A stretch of DNA of 64,000 bases from JBDSSS01 sp963764195. Lineage in GTDB: Bacteria > Actinomycetota > Actinomycetes > Actinomycetales > Dermatophilaceae. The notes beneath the pieces are model-generated. The model made no database searches, was not told the DNA's origin, and saw nothing but the letters and a program-made list of their open reading frames with translations. The translations under genes were made by a program, and so were the position numbers. Shown in pieces: positions 1 through 8,725 of this stretch. The stretch covers positions 124,001 to 188,000 of the forward strand of contig CAVXRG010000010.1 of NCBI GenBank assembly GCA_963764195.1, written 5' to 3'. How positions within the stretch are numbered: the stretch's first letter is position 1; every line of letters begins with the position of its first letter.

Positions 1-1452
1 CTTGGACCAGTGCCGGATCAGCGGGTCGAGGATTCGCCAGGACAGCTCGACCTCCTCATGGCGCGGGAAGAGCGGTGGGTCACCGAGCAGGACGTCGAGG
101 ATGAGCCGCTCGTAGGCCTCGGGGGAGGCCTCGGTGAAGGACGAGCCGTAGCCGAAGTCCATCGTCACGTCCCGCACCTCCATCTGCGCGCCCGGGACCT
201 TCGACCCGAAGCGCAGGGTGATGCCCTCGTCGGGCTGGACCCGGATGACGATGGCGTTCTGGCCGAGCTCCTCGGTCGCGGTGTGCTCGAAGGGCAGGTG
301 CGGCGCCTTCTTGAAGACGACCGCGATCTCGGTGACCCGCTTGCCCAGGCGCTTGCCCGTGCGCAGGTAGAACGGGACACCGGCCCAGCGGCGGGTGTCG
401 ATCTCGAGCTCCACCGCGGCGAAGGTCTCCGTCGTCGACGACGCGTCGACGCCGTCCTCGTCGAGGTAGCCGACGACCTCCTCGGCGCCCTGCCACCCAG
501 CGGAGTACTGCCCGCGCGCGGCGCCGCGGTCGAGGTCGGCCGGCAGCCGCACGGCGGAGAGCACCTTCTCCTTCTCAGCGCGAAGGTCCTTGGCGTCGAA
601 GGAGACCGGCTCCTCCATCGCCGTCAGCGCGAGCAGCTGGAGCAGGTGGTTCTGGATGACGTCGCGGGCGGCGCCGATGCCGTCGTAGTAGCCGGCTCGG
701 CCACCGATCCCGATGTCCTCGGCCATCGTGATCTGCACGTGGTCGACGTAGTTCGCGTTCCAGACCGGCTCGAAGAGCTGGTTGGCGAAGCGCAGGGCCA
801 GCAGGTTCTGGACCGTCTCCTTGCCGAGGTAGTGGTCGATCCGGAAGACGGAGTCGGCCGGGAAGACGTCCTCGACGATCGCGTTGAGCTCCTGGGCGCT
901 CTTGAGGTCGTGCCCGAACGGCTTCTCGATGATGACCCGGCGCCAGCTGTCACCCTCGGCACGGGTGAGCCCGCACCGCTCGAGCTGCTGGCACACGGTG
1001 GCGAAGAAGCTCGGGGGGACCGAGAGGTAGAAGGCGTGGTTGCCTCCCGTCCCGCGGTCCGCGTCCAGCTCCTTGACCGTCTGCGCGAGCAGGTCGAAGG
1101 CGGCGGGGTCGTCGAACGTGCCCGGCACGAAGCGGAAGCCCTCGGACAGGTTGCGCCACACGTCCTCGCTGAAGGGCGTGCGGGCATACTGCTTCACCGC
1201 GTCGTGGACGACCTGACCGAAGTCCTGCGTCGCCCAGTCCCGGCGGGCGAAGCCGATGAGCGAGAAGCCGGGCGGCAGCAGACCCCGGTTGGCGAGGTCG
1301 TAGATCGCCGGCATCAGCTTCTTGCGGGCGAGATCGCCGGTCACGCCGAAGAGGACGAGACCACAGGGGCCCGCGATGCGGGGGAGGCGCCGGTCGGAGG
1401 CGTCACGCAGCGGGTTGACCCCGTGCGCGACGCGGGCGGGGCTCACCGGCAC
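1..1452 (-). CDS. zwf: Glucose-6-phosphate dehydrogenase (3' end beyond window)
   Basis: NADP-dependent oxidation of glucose-6-phosphate to 6-phosphogluconolactone, the entry step of the oxidative pentose phosphate pathway in the cytosol. The reverse-strand translation starts VPVSPARVAHGVNPLRD and contains the nucleotide-binding loop LVLFGVTGDLARKK around residues 33-46, as in the actinobacterial family. It runs off the left edge after about 484 codons, in LDPLIRHWSK, so only the last few tens of residues are missing. The GTG at 1452 is chosen; a second in-frame GTG at 1446 is equally possible. The ATG overlapping the tal stop at 1496 leads into a stop after 17 codons and was rejected. It is third in tkt-tal-zwf, 40 nt after tal. 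opcA and pgl are expected next, outside the window. Confidence 0.95.
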   Translation of the reverse strand, partial: MPVSPARVAHGVNPLRDASDRRLPRIAGPCGLVLFGVTGDLARKKLMPAIYDLANRGLLPPGFSLIGFARRDWATQDFGQVVHDAVKQYARTPFSEDVWRNLSEGFRFVPGTFDDPAAFDLLAQTVKELDADRGTGGNHAFYLSVPPSFFATVCQQLERCGLTRAEGDSWRRVIIEKPFGHDLKSAQELNAIVEDVFPADSVFRIDHYLGKETVQNLLALRFANQLFEPVWNANYVDHVQITMAEDIGIGGRAGYYDGIGAARDVIQNHLLQLLALTAMEEPVSFDAKDLRAEKEKVLSAVRLPADLDRGAARGQYSAGWQGAEEVVGYLDEDGVDASSTTETFAAVELEIDTRRWAGVPFYLRTGKRLGKRVTEIAVVFKKAPHLPFEHTATEELGQNAIVIRVQPDEGITLRFGSKVPGAQMEVRDVTMDFGYGSSFTEASPEAYERLILDVLLGDPPLFPRHEEVELSWRILDPLIRHWSK

Positions 1453-1492
1453 CCGCCCGCCGACGGGAGGCCGGACGGCTGGGCGGGACGGG

Positions 1493-2605
1493 TCATGCCT
1501 TGGCCTTGTCCATCTCGGCGGTGACGCCGTCGAGCAGCTCACCCCAGGCCTTCTCGAACTTGTCGACGCCTTCGTCCTCGAGCAGGTCGACGACCTCGGA
1601 GTAGGAGATGCCCTGCTGGTCGAGGTCGTCCAGCACGGTGCTCGCCCCGGCGTACCCGGAGGTGATCGTGTCGCCCGTGACCTCGGCGTGGTCCGCGGTC
1701 GCGTCGAGCGTCTTGCCCGGCATCGTGTTGACGACGTTCGCCGCGACGAGCTCGGTGACGTACATGGTGTCGGGGTAGGCCGGGTCCTTGACGCCGGTCG
1801 AGGCCCACAACGGGCGCTGGGCGTTGGCGCCCTCGTCGGCGAGGCTCTTCCACCTCGGGGTCGAGAAGACCTCCTCGAAGGCCTGGTAGGCGAGGCGGGC
1901 GTTGGCGACCCCGGCCTTGCCCTTGAGCGCCTTGGCCTCGTCGGTCCCGATCGTGTCGAGGCGCTTGTCGATCTCGGAGTCGACGCGGGAGACGAAGAAG
2001 GAGGCGACCGAGTGGATCGTGGTGAGGTCCTTGCCCGCCGCGTGCGCCTTCTCGAGGCCGTCGAGGAAGGCGTTCATCACGGCGCGGTACCGCTCGAGCG
2101 AGAAGATCAGCGTGACGTTGACGCTGATGCCCTCGGCGATCGCGGCGGTGATGGCAGGGAGGCCGGCCTTGGTGGCGGGGATCTTGATGAGGACGTTCGG
2201 GCGGTCGACAGCGGCATACAGCTGCTTCGCCTGCTCGGTCGTCGCGTCGGTGTCGTGCGCCAACCGGGGGTCGACCTCGATCGAGACGCGACCGTCGACG
2301 CCCTTGGTCGACTCGTAGAGCGGCAGGAAGATGTCGCACGCCTCACGCACGTCGGAGGTGGTCAGCTCGAAGACGACCTCCTCGACGGACTTGCCTGCCT
2401 TGGTCAGCTCGGTGAGGTCGGCGTTGTAGCGGTCACCCTTGGACATCGCCGCCTGGAAGATCGACGGGTTGCTCGTCAGGCCGACGACGTTGCGCTCCTT
2501 GACGAGGTCGGCGATCTGGCCGGTCTCGAGCAGCTCGCGGGACAGGTCGTCGAGCCAGATGGAGACTCCGGCGTCGGAGAGGGCCTGGGTGTTGGGGTTG
2601 GACAT
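1493..2605 (-). CDS. tal: Transaldolase
   Basis: Transfers a dihydroxyacetone unit between sedoheptulose-7-phosphate and glyceraldehyde-3-phosphate in the non-oxidative pentose phosphate pathway. The protein (about 370 aa) has the family's start MSNPNTQALSDAGVSIWLDD, the NPSIFQ segment near residue 50, and the Schiff-base lysine segment NVLIKIPAT near residues 136-144. The length fits the long actinobacterial/cyanobacterial type. The ATG at 2605 is preferred. An in-frame GTG at 2617 overlaps the tkt stop (GTGA) and would add MRPQ. Co-transcribed with tkt and zwf. Confidence 0.96.
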   Translation of the reverse strand: MSNPNTQALSDAGVSIWLDDLSRELLETGQIADLVKERNVVGLTSNPSIFQAAMSKGDRYNADLTELTKAGKSVEEVVFELTTSDVREACDIFLPLYESTKGVDGRVSIEVDPRLAHDTDATTEQAKQLYAAVDRPNVLIKIPATKAGLPAITAAIAEGISVNVTLIFSLERYRAVMNAFLDGLEKAHAAGKDLTTIHSVASFFVSRVDSEIDKRLDTIGTDEAKALKGKAGVANARLAYQAFEEVFSTPRWKSLADEGANAQRPLWASTGVKDPAYPDTMYVTELVAANVVNTMPGKTLDATADHAEVTGDTITSGYAGASTVLDDLDQQGISYSEVVDLLEDEGVDKFEKAWGELLDGVTAEMDKAKA

Positions 2606-2613
2606 CTGTGGTC

Positions 2614-4950
2614 TCACTTTCCCTGGTTCGTGGTGCTCGCGTCAGCCGCGCTGCCGCCGGTGTCGGACACGTCGGCGCCCATCACGTCGGTGGCAGCACT
2701 CGCTGCTGCGCGGGCGGGGTTGGTCTCGCTGATGCCGGGCGCGCGGGTCGCACCGGAGGCCTTCGCGGCCTTGAGTGACGCCTTGCCGGCCTTGACCACG
2801 GCTTCGGTCGTGATGCCGAACTCCCGGAAGAGGGTCGCGGCGTCTGCGGAGGCGCCGAAGTGCTCGATGCTGACGATGCGACCGGAGTCGCCGACGACGT
2901 CGTGCCACCCCATCGAGATGCCGGCCTCGACGCTGACCCGTGCCCGGACGGACGCGGGCAGAACCTTCTCGCGGTAGCCCTTGGTCTGCTTCTCGAACCA
3001 CTCCCGGCACGGCATGGACACGACACGCGTGGCGATGCCCGCCTTCTCGAGCTTCTCGGCGGCCTCGACCGCCAGCTGAACCTCGGAGCCGGTGCCGACG
3101 ATGATGAGGTCGGGGCTGCCCGCTGTCGACTCCTCGACGAGCACGTACGCCCCCTTGGCGGCGCCGGCCGCCTTGCCGTACTTCTTGCGGTCCCAGGTGG
3201 GCACGTTCTGGCGGGTCAGGCAGAGGGCGGCCGGGCCGCTCTTCGTGGCCAGGATCTGGCCCCAGGCGACCGCAGTCTCGTTGGCATCGGCCGGGCGCAC
3301 GACGTCGAGCCCGGGGATGGCGCGCAGCGAGGCGATGTGCTCGATGGGCTGGTGCGTCGGGCCGTCCTCGCCGACACCGATGGAGTCGTGCGTCCACACG
3401 TAGGTCACCGGCAGCTGCTGGATGGAGGCGAGGCGAACCGCAGGGCGCATGTAGTCGGAGAAGACGAGGAACGTGCCGCCGTAGGGCCGGGTCAGTCCCT
3501 CGAGCGCGATCCCGTTGAGGATCATGCCCATGCCGTTCTCGCGGATGCCGAAGTGGAGGGTGCGGCCGAAGGGGCCGCCCGACCAGCTGCTCGTCTGCTT
3601 GTCCTTCGGGATGAAGGAGGGCTGACCCTCCATCGTCGTGTTGTTGGAGCCGGCGAGGTCGGCCGAGCCGCCCCACAGCTCGGGCATGGCCTCGGCGATG
3701 GCCGTCAGCACCTCACCGGAGGCGGCCCGGGTCGCGATGCCCTTGGCGTCGGCGGGGAAGGTCGGCAGGGCCTTGGCGAGGTCGGCCGGTGCGTCGCCCG
3801 ACTGGATGCGGTCGAGCAGGGCGGCGCGGTCGGGGTTGGCCTTGCGCCACGCCTTGTAGCCGGTCTTCCACTCGCGGTGGGCGGCCTTGCCACGCTTGAC
3901 GACGTCGCGGGCATGCTTGAGAACGGCAGGCTCGACCGTGAAGGTCTTCTTCGGGTCGAAGCCGAGCAGCTCCTTGGTCGATGCGATCTCCTCGTCACCG
4001 AGGGCGGAGCCGTGCGACTTGCCGGTGTTCTGCTTCGTCGGGGCCGGCCACGCGATGATCGTGTGGAGCACGACGAGCGTCGGCTTGTCGGTGACCTTCT
4101 CGCCGGACTTCATGGCGGCGAGGAGCGCGTCGATGTCCTCGACGTAGGTGCCTCCGTCGGCGTCCTGGCGCCAGTCGACGTCGACGACGTGCCAGCCGTA
4201 AGCCTCGAAGCGGGCTCCCACGTCCTCGCTGAACGCGACGTCGGTGTCGTCCTCGATCGAGATCTGGTTGGCGTCGTAGACGAGGGTGAGGTTGCCGAGC
4301 TCCTGGTGCGCGGCGAGCGCGCACGCCTCGTGCGAGACGCCTTCCTGCATGTCGCCGTCACTCGCGATGACGTAGACGTGGTGGTCGAAGGGGCTCGTGC
4401 CGGGCTTGGCGTCGGGGTCGAAGAGACCGCGCTGACGCCGCTGCGCCATGGCCATGCCGACCGCGGAGGCGAGGCCGGAGCCGAGTGGCCCGGTCGTGAT
4501 CTCGACCCCCTTGGTGTGGTGGACCTCGGGGTGGCCGGGGGTCTGGGAGCCCCACGTGCGCAGCGCCTTGAGGTCATCGAGGGTGAGGCCGTAGCCGGAG
4601 AGGTAGAGCTGGACGTACTGCGTGAGGCTCGAGTGGCCGCACGAGAGCACGAAGCGGTCGCGCCCGAGCCAGGCCGGGTCGGACGGGTCGTGGGTCATCA
4701 CGTTCTGGTAGAGCAGGTAAGCGAGCGGGGCCAGCGACATCGCGGTGCCGGGGTGCCCGTTGCCCACCTTCTGCACGGCGTCGGCGGCGAGGAGCCGGGC
4801 GGTGTCGACGGCTCGGACGTCGAGGTCGCTCCACCCCGCCTTCTTCACGACCGGGAGCGGCAGGCCCGGGTCTCGCTGCGCCAGCGGGCCCTTGCTCTTC
4901 GCTGCGCTCGAACGGGTGGGCTTCTTCGCCGGGCTGGCGGTGCTGGTCAC
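2614..4950 (-). CDS. tkt: Transketolase
   Basis: Thiamine-diphosphate enzyme moving two-carbon units between pentose and triose phosphates. Visible features are the GNGHPGTAMSLAP motif (residues 63-75), the ThDP-binding SDGDMQEG...N segment near 197-230, and a full pyrimidine and C-terminal domain. At 778 aa it is about 80 residues longer than usual. A Ser/Lys-rich N-terminal extension of about 35 residues precedes the catalytic core, and the last ~50 residues form an Ala/Ser/Thr-rich tail. The start is GTG at 4950 with a GAGGAGA ribosome-binding site 8 nt upstream. First gene of the tkt-tal-zwf operon, divergent from ctaB, an arrangement common in actinobacteria. Confidence 0.97.
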   Translation of the reverse strand: MTSTASPAKKPTRSSAAKSKGPLAQRDPGLPLPVVKKAGWSDLDVRAVDTARLLAADAVQKVGNGHPGTAMSLAPLAYLLYQNVMTHDPSDPAWLGRDRFVLSCGHSSLTQYVQLYLSGYGLTLDDLKALRTWGSQTPGHPEVHHTKGVEITTGPLGSGLASAVGMAMAQRRQRGLFDPDAKPGTSPFDHHVYVIASDGDMQEGVSHEACALAAHQELGNLTLVYDANQISIEDDTDVAFSEDVGARFEAYGWHVVDVDWRQDADGGTYVEDIDALLAAMKSGEKVTDKPTLVVLHTIIAWPAPTKQNTGKSHGSALGDEEIASTKELLGFDPKKTFTVEPAVLKHARDVVKRGKAAHREWKTGYKAWRKANPDRAALLDRIQSGDAPADLAKALPTFPADAKGIATRAASGEVLTAIAEAMPELWGGSADLAGSNNTTMEGQPSFIPKDKQTSSWSGGPFGRTLHFGIRENGMGMILNGIALEGLTRPYGGTFLVFSDYMRPAVRLASIQQLPVTYVWTHDSIGVGEDGPTHQPIEHIASLRAIPGLDVVRPADANETAVAWGQILATKSGPAALCLTRQNVPTWDRKKYGKAAGAAKGAYVLVEESTAGSPDLIIVGTGSEVQLAVEAAEKLEKAGIATRVVSMPCREWFEKQTKGYREKVLPASVRARVSVEAGISMGWHDVVGDSGRIVSIEHFGASADAATLFREFGITTEAVVKAGKASLKAAKASGATRAPGISETNPARAAASAATDVMGADVSDTGGSAADASTTNQGK

Positions 4951-5048
4951 GGAACGGTTCTCCTCGGTGCAAAGGGATTCGCGTACGGCCCGAGCCTAGA
5001 CCTTGGCCAACGGGAGGGGCGCATCGTCCCGGCTGCGGGAACGACCGT

Positions 5049-5054
5049 TAGACT
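5049..5054 (+). promoter_or_regulatory. Candidate -10 element of ctaB
   Basis: TAGACT about 60 nt upstream of the chosen ctaB start, in the tkt/ctaB divergent region. No convincing TTGACA-like -35 is visible. On the opposite strand TAGGCT (4993-4998) is the matching candidate for tkt. Confidence 0.45.
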
Positions 5055-5113
5055 CGGCTTCGCAATGGTCCGTACCCGTGGTGCGGAGCGACGAACCAGC
5101 GGTGAGGATTTCA

Positions 5114-6076
5114 GTGACAACGGTGGACCCCCGCGCCGACCTCTCGGCGCTGCACGGTCCCGGGGGCAGCGGAGTCCGGTTCACGCTCGGGCAGTACATC
5201 GCCCTGACGAAACCGCGCATCATCGAGCTGCTGCTCATCACGACCATCCCCGTCATGTTCCTCGCTGAGGGCGGCGTCCCGTCACTGCTGCTGGTGCTCA
5301 CCACGCTCGTCGGTGGGACGCTCTCGGCCGGCGCGGCCAACACGCTCAACTGCTACCTCGACCGCGACATCGACGCGGTGATGCACCGCACGAGCAAGCG
5401 GCCCCTCGTCACCGGAACCGTCAGCCCCCGTGGCGCGCTCGCCTTCGGGGTGAGTCTCGCAGTCGTCTCGACACTGTGGCTCGGGCTGCTCGTCAACTGG
5501 CTGAGCGCCTGGCTGGCCGTCGGGGCCCTGCTCTTCTACGTCGTCGGCTACACGCTGGTGCTCAAGCGCCGCACGGCCCAGAACATCGTCTGGGGCGGCG
5601 CCGCCGGGTGCATGCCCGTGCTCATCGGCTGGTCGGCCGTGACGGGCTCGCTCAGCTGGTCGGCCGTCGTCCTCTTCCTCGTCATCTTCTTCTGGACGCC
5701 GCCGCACTACTGGCCGCTGTCGATGCGCTACCGCGAGGACTACGCCACGGCCCACGTGCCGATGCTGCCGGTCGTCGAGCGCTTCGTCGTCGTGGCCCGC
5801 CAGATCGTCGCCTACTCGTGGGCGATGGTGCTCACCTCGCTGTCGCTCATCGTCGTCGGGGACGTCGGCTGGGTCTACGCCGTCGCCGCAGTCGTGGCGG
5901 GCGGCCTCTTCCTCACCGAGGCGCACCGGCTGCTCGCCCGCGCGAAGGCTGGCCTCGCCGAGGACCTGCTCAAGCCGATGCGGCTGTTCCACTTCTCCAT
6001 CACCTACCTCACGGTGCTCTTCATCGGGGTCGCCATCGACCCGCTGTGGCACGTCGCGCTGCCGGGCCTGTCCTGA
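5114..6076 (+). CDS. ctaB: Protohaem IX farnesyltransferase (haem O synthase)
   Basis: UbiA-family integral membrane prenyltransferase that attaches a farnesyl chain to protohaem, making haem O for cytochrome oxidase. The first Asp-rich motif is NCYLDRDIDAVMHRT (about residues 80-94), followed by KRPL. The second polar loop is seen in TPPHYWPLSMRYREDYA. Seven to nine hydrophobic helices are evident. The GTG at 5114 is chosen because GAGGA lies 5 nt upstream and the product (320 aa) matches the usual family length; longer in-frame readings add an unconserved Arg-rich leader. It belongs with ctaA (9433-10440) and SURF1 (40697-41590), which serve the same pathway. Confidence 0.95.
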   Translation: MTTVDPRADLSALHGPGGSGVRFTLGQYIALTKPRIIELLLITTIPVMFLAEGGVPSLLLVLTTLVGGTLSAGAANTLNCYLDRDIDAVMHRTSKRPLVTGTVSPRGALAFGVSLAVVSTLWLGLLVNWLSAWLAVGALLFYVVGYTLVLKRRTAQNIVWGGAAGCMPVLIGWSAVTGSLSWSAVVLFLVIFFWTPPHYWPLSMRYREDYATAHVPMLPVVERFVVVARQIVAYSWAMVLTSLSLIVVGDVGWVYAVAAVVAGGLFLTEAHRLLARAKAGLAEDLLKPMRLFHFSITYLTVLFIGVAIDPLWHVALPGLS

Positions 6077-6184
6077 GCGCACACGGCTCCACCCCGAGGC
6101 ACGACGAGCCGGTATGCCGCTCATCCCGGCCCGCGGACCGGCGACGTTGCGCTGGGTCTCGATGTCAGCGGTCGCAGTGCTGCT

Positions 6185-6249
6185 CGTCAGCCGTGCGCGT
6201 CAGCCGTGCGCGTCAACCGTGCGCGTCAACCGTGCGCGTCAGCCGTGCT
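6185..6249. repeat. 13-bp tandem repeat, five copies
   Basis: Five head-to-tail copies of a 13-bp unit (consensus CGTCARCCGTGCG) between ctaB and the next convergent gene. The last copy overlaps the final codons and the stop codon of the GNAT-NUDIX gene. Read on the minus strand, each unit repeats that gene end (GCACGGCTGACG) and carries a further TGA. Confidence 0.9.
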
Positions 6250-7309
6250 CGTCGGCGCGGGGGAGACCGTCCTCGAGCTGGAGCGTCTCGCGGCCGGTGA
6301 CGGCGCCGAGCGAGGTCAGCATCCGCACGTTGTAGGGCGCGACGTGCTGGCGAGCGGTGACGTCATCCGCCCAGTGGACGGCCCGGATCTCCCGCTCGAG
6401 CAGGGTGAGCCGGCCGATGAGGTCGTCGTCGACGGGCGCTACGGGATTGATCTCGAAGACGTGCACGACGGCGTCCTGCCAGCCGAGCCACGGCGTCAGC
6501 CAGTTGACCGCGACGAGACGGCCGAGGGTGACCTCGATCCCGAGCTCCTCGCGGATCTCGCGCACGAGACAGGTGGCGGGTGACTCGCCGGGGTCGACGA
6601 CGCCCCCGGGCAGGTCCCAGTCCCGCTTGTAGGTCAGCTCGCACAGGAGCAGGGCCCCTGCCCCGTTGCGCAGCAGGCCCTGGGCGATGAGGCGCTTGGT
6701 CGGGAGCTCGGCGTTGAGCATGGCAGTGCTGCCCTCACGGGAGTCCGGCGACGGGTCGGTGGCGAGTCGGCCGAGCACGACCGTGTCCCGGGTCTGACCG
6801 CCCCGGGTCACGTTGGCCCGCAGGAGGCCCTCGCGCCGCAGGCCGGCTCGCAGGCCGGTGCTGATCGCGGACCGGTCGTCGGCGTCGACCGCGGCCTCGA
6901 CCCGTCGCAGCTCCAGGTCGGCGAACGCGTGGTCGACGAGCAGACGGGTGGCCCGAGCGGCGAGGCCGCGGCCCCGGTGTGCGGCCGAGGTGACCCAGGA
7001 GAGCACCCCGACCCCCGGCTCGCGGCGGTGCACTGCGACGGATCCGACCGGTTCGCCGTCGCACTCGACGAGGAAGGTGGCGGCTCGGCGGGATTCGGCC
7101 CACTCCTGCCGGGTCCGCTCGATCCAGGCCAAGTGCTGCTGCGGGGTGGGGTCGGCGGCGTCGAGGCCGAGGACCCGGGCGCTCGCGGCGTCGTGAAAGC
7201 CGCGGGTCCTCGCGACGTCACCGGGCTCCCACGGTCGGAGCACGAGATCGCCGTCCCGGAGCGTCGGCTGCTCCCCGGGGGAGGCGGGGGTCTGCTCGTC
7301 GGTCGGCAC
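6239..7309 (-). CDS. GNAT acetyltransferase - NUDIX hydrolase fusion
   Basis: Two-domain cytosolic enzyme of unknown substrate. Residues ~20-180 are a RimJ/RimL-type GNAT domain, with the acetyl-CoA loop HRGRGLAARATRLL and a DADDRSAI segment. Residues ~200-345 are a NUDIX domain with a perfect NUDIX box, G-x5-E-x7-REIREELGI, at about 233-255. An AML-containing linker near residue 195 (a possible internal ATG) could be a secondary start for the NUDIX half. Start is GTG at 7309 with TAGGCT 6 nt upstream (leaderless). The 3' end overlaps a tandem repeat. Proteins of this combination may modify and hydrolyse nucleotide-linked metabolites, but that is inference. Confidence 0.85.
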   Translation of the reverse strand: MPTDEQTPASPGEQPTLRDGDLVLRPWEPGDVARTRGFHDAASARVLGLDAADPTPQQHLAWIERTRQEWAESRRAATFLVECDGEPVGSVAVHRREPGVGVLSWVTSAAHRGRGLAARATRLLVDHAFADLELRRVEAAVDADDRSAISTGLRAGLRREGLLRANVTRGGQTRDTVVLGRLATDPSPDSREGSTAMLNAELPTKRLIAQGLLRNGAGALLLCELTYKRDWDLPGGVVDPGESPATCLVREIREELGIEVTLGRLVAVNWLTPWLGWQDAVVHVFEINPVAPVDDDLIGRLTLLEREIRAVHWADDVTARQHVAPYNVRMLTSLGAVTGRETLQLEDGLPRADEHG

Positions 7310-7315
7310 CGGACC

Positions 7316-7321
7316 AGCCTA
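7316..7321 (-). promoter_or_regulatory. -10 hexamer TAGGCT, GNAT-NUDIX gene
   Basis: TAGGCT on the minus strand with exactly 6 nt between it and the GTG at 7309, so transcription is expected to begin at the start codon. Confidence 0.6.
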
Positions 7322-7371
7322 GGCACCCGCCGGCGTCGCCGTCGCCGCACCCAGCAGCAGCCAGTGCCGAC

Positions 7372-7692
7372 TGATCCGCAGACTGATCGGCCTGAGCCGT
7401 CAATCTGCAGATCAGTCTGCGTTTGGTGTCGTCAGGGCGACATCTGGTGCCGACTGATCCGCAGACTGACGGCATTCGGCCCCAACCCACAGCAGCAGGT
7501 GCCGACTGATCCGCAGACTGACGGCATTCGGCCTCGACCCACAGCAGCAGGTGCCGACTGATTCGCAAGACTGATCTGCCTGACCCGTCAATCTGCAGAT
7601 CAGTCTGCGTTCGGTGTCGTCAGGGCGACACCCGGTGCCGACTGATCCGCAGACTGATCTGCCTGAGCCGTCAATCTGCAGATCAGTCTGCG
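7372..7692. repeat. Intergenic inverted-repeat array
   Basis: About 320 bp of non-coding DNA between the histidine kinase and the GNAT-NUDIX gene. It is built from five copies of GTGCCGACTGATCCGCAGAC (starts near 7372, 7448, 7500, 7552, 7636). Three of these pair with a downstream GATCAGTCTGCG to form long stem-loops: 12-bp perfect stems at 7377-7388/7410-7421 and 7648-7659/7681-7692, and a stem with one extra A at 7564-7576/7598-7609. The middle copies repeat with a 52-bp period. A second module (TCAATCTGCA plus GTGTCGTCAGGGCGACA) is repeated at about 7399 and 7587. No open frame of credible composition was found. Confidence 0.9.
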
Positions 7693-7702
7693 TTGCGGGT
7701 CG

Positions 7703-8725
7703 TCAAGCGGGGGAGTGCGGGGCGGGGTGGGCCGGGACGGTCAGGTCGAAGCGGCACGCGTGACCGAGGTCGACGACGGAGACCTCGCCGTCGTGGGCCC
7801 GGGCGATCCCGCGAGCCACGGCCAGGCCGAGGCCGGCTCCCTCGCCGGCGGCGGGCGTGCGCGAGGTCGTCCCGCGCCAGCCGGGCTCGAAGAGGCGGCC
7901 GAGGTGCTCGGGCGGTATGCCGCCGCACTCGTCGCGCACGCCGATCCGGGCCTCGCCGTGGGACGTCACGAGCGTGATGTCGATCGTGCCGTCGTCAGGG
8001 GTGTGGGTGACGGCGTTGGTCACGAGGTTCGACAGCGCCCGGGAGAGCTCGCGCGGGTCGACGTCGGCGGTGGTCCCGGGGTCGGCCGAGCCGGTGACGG
8101 TGATGCCCCGGCGGGCGGCGAGCACCCGCGCCGAGGCCACGGCGTCGGAGACGAGGTCACCGAGGTCGACGACGGAGCGGTCGAGGTGGAGCGTGCCGGA
8201 GTGGAGCCGGGAGAGGGCCAGCAGGCCCCCGACCATCTCGGCCATCCGGTCGGCCTCGGACCGGATCCGCGCCGGGTAGCAGCCGTCGGGTGGCGCGTGA
8301 CCGTCCTCGAGGGCCTCCGCCATCGCGCGGATGCCCGCGAGCGGGGTGCGCAGGTCGTGCGAGACCCACGCCACGAGTTCGCGGCGGTTGGCCTCGACCT
8401 CACGGTCGCGCTCGCGGCCGGCGAGCTGGTCGGCCGCGACCCTGGCCAGTCCCTGCACCCGGCGGGCGATGAGCCAGCCGAAGAGGGCCGCGATGGGCAG
8501 GGCCGTGGCCGTGACGATGAGCACCACCGACCGGTCGTGGTCGTTGATGAACATGGCCCGCGACGTCACGGCGATTCCGGCGGCGACGGTGAGCACGCCC
8601 ACGAGGGGTGCCACGATCGCGGCCGCCACGAGCGACCGGCCGGCGAGGGCGCGCACCGCGAAGACACCGACGAGACCGACGGCGAGTGCGGCGGCCCCGG
8701 CGAGCAGCGCCGCCTCGGCGATCAC
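7703..8725 (-). CDS. Sensor histidine kinase
   Basis: Membrane sensor of a two-component system (340 aa). Three hydrophobic segments (about 5-28, 31-55, 67-87) have no sizeable extracellular loop, so the stimulus is probably intramembrane. The H-box WVSHDLRTPL carries the phosphorylated His123. The N-box (SRALSNLVTNAVTH), G1 (DECGGIPPEHL) and G2 (GEGAGLGLAVARGI) motifs follow in order. No clear HAMP domain is present. The GTG start overlaps the stop of the response regulator gene (GTGA at 8722-8725), giving tight coupling. The 3' end runs into the inverted-repeat array. Confidence 0.93.
   Translation of the reverse strand: MIAEAALLAGAAALAVGLVGVFAVRALAGRSLVAAAIVAPLVGVLTVAAGIAVTSRAMFINDHDRSVVLIVTATALPIAALFGWLIARRVQGLARVAADQLAGRERDREVEANRRELVAWVSHDLRTPLAGIRAMAEALEDGHAPPDGCYPARIRSEADRMAEMVGGLLALSRLHSGTLHLDRSVVDLGDLVSDAVASARVLAARRGITVTGSADPGTTADVDPRELSRALSNLVTNAVTHTPDDGTIDITLVTSHGEARIGVRDECGGIPPEHLGRLFEPGWRGTTSRTPAAGEGAGLGLAVARGIARAHDGEVSVVDLGHACRFDLTVPAHPAPHSPA

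Noticed and set aside
7372..7692. CRISPR array
   Set aside because: Repeats differ in length, pair internally over long distances, and the spacing is partly identical sequence rather than unique spacers; no cas genes.
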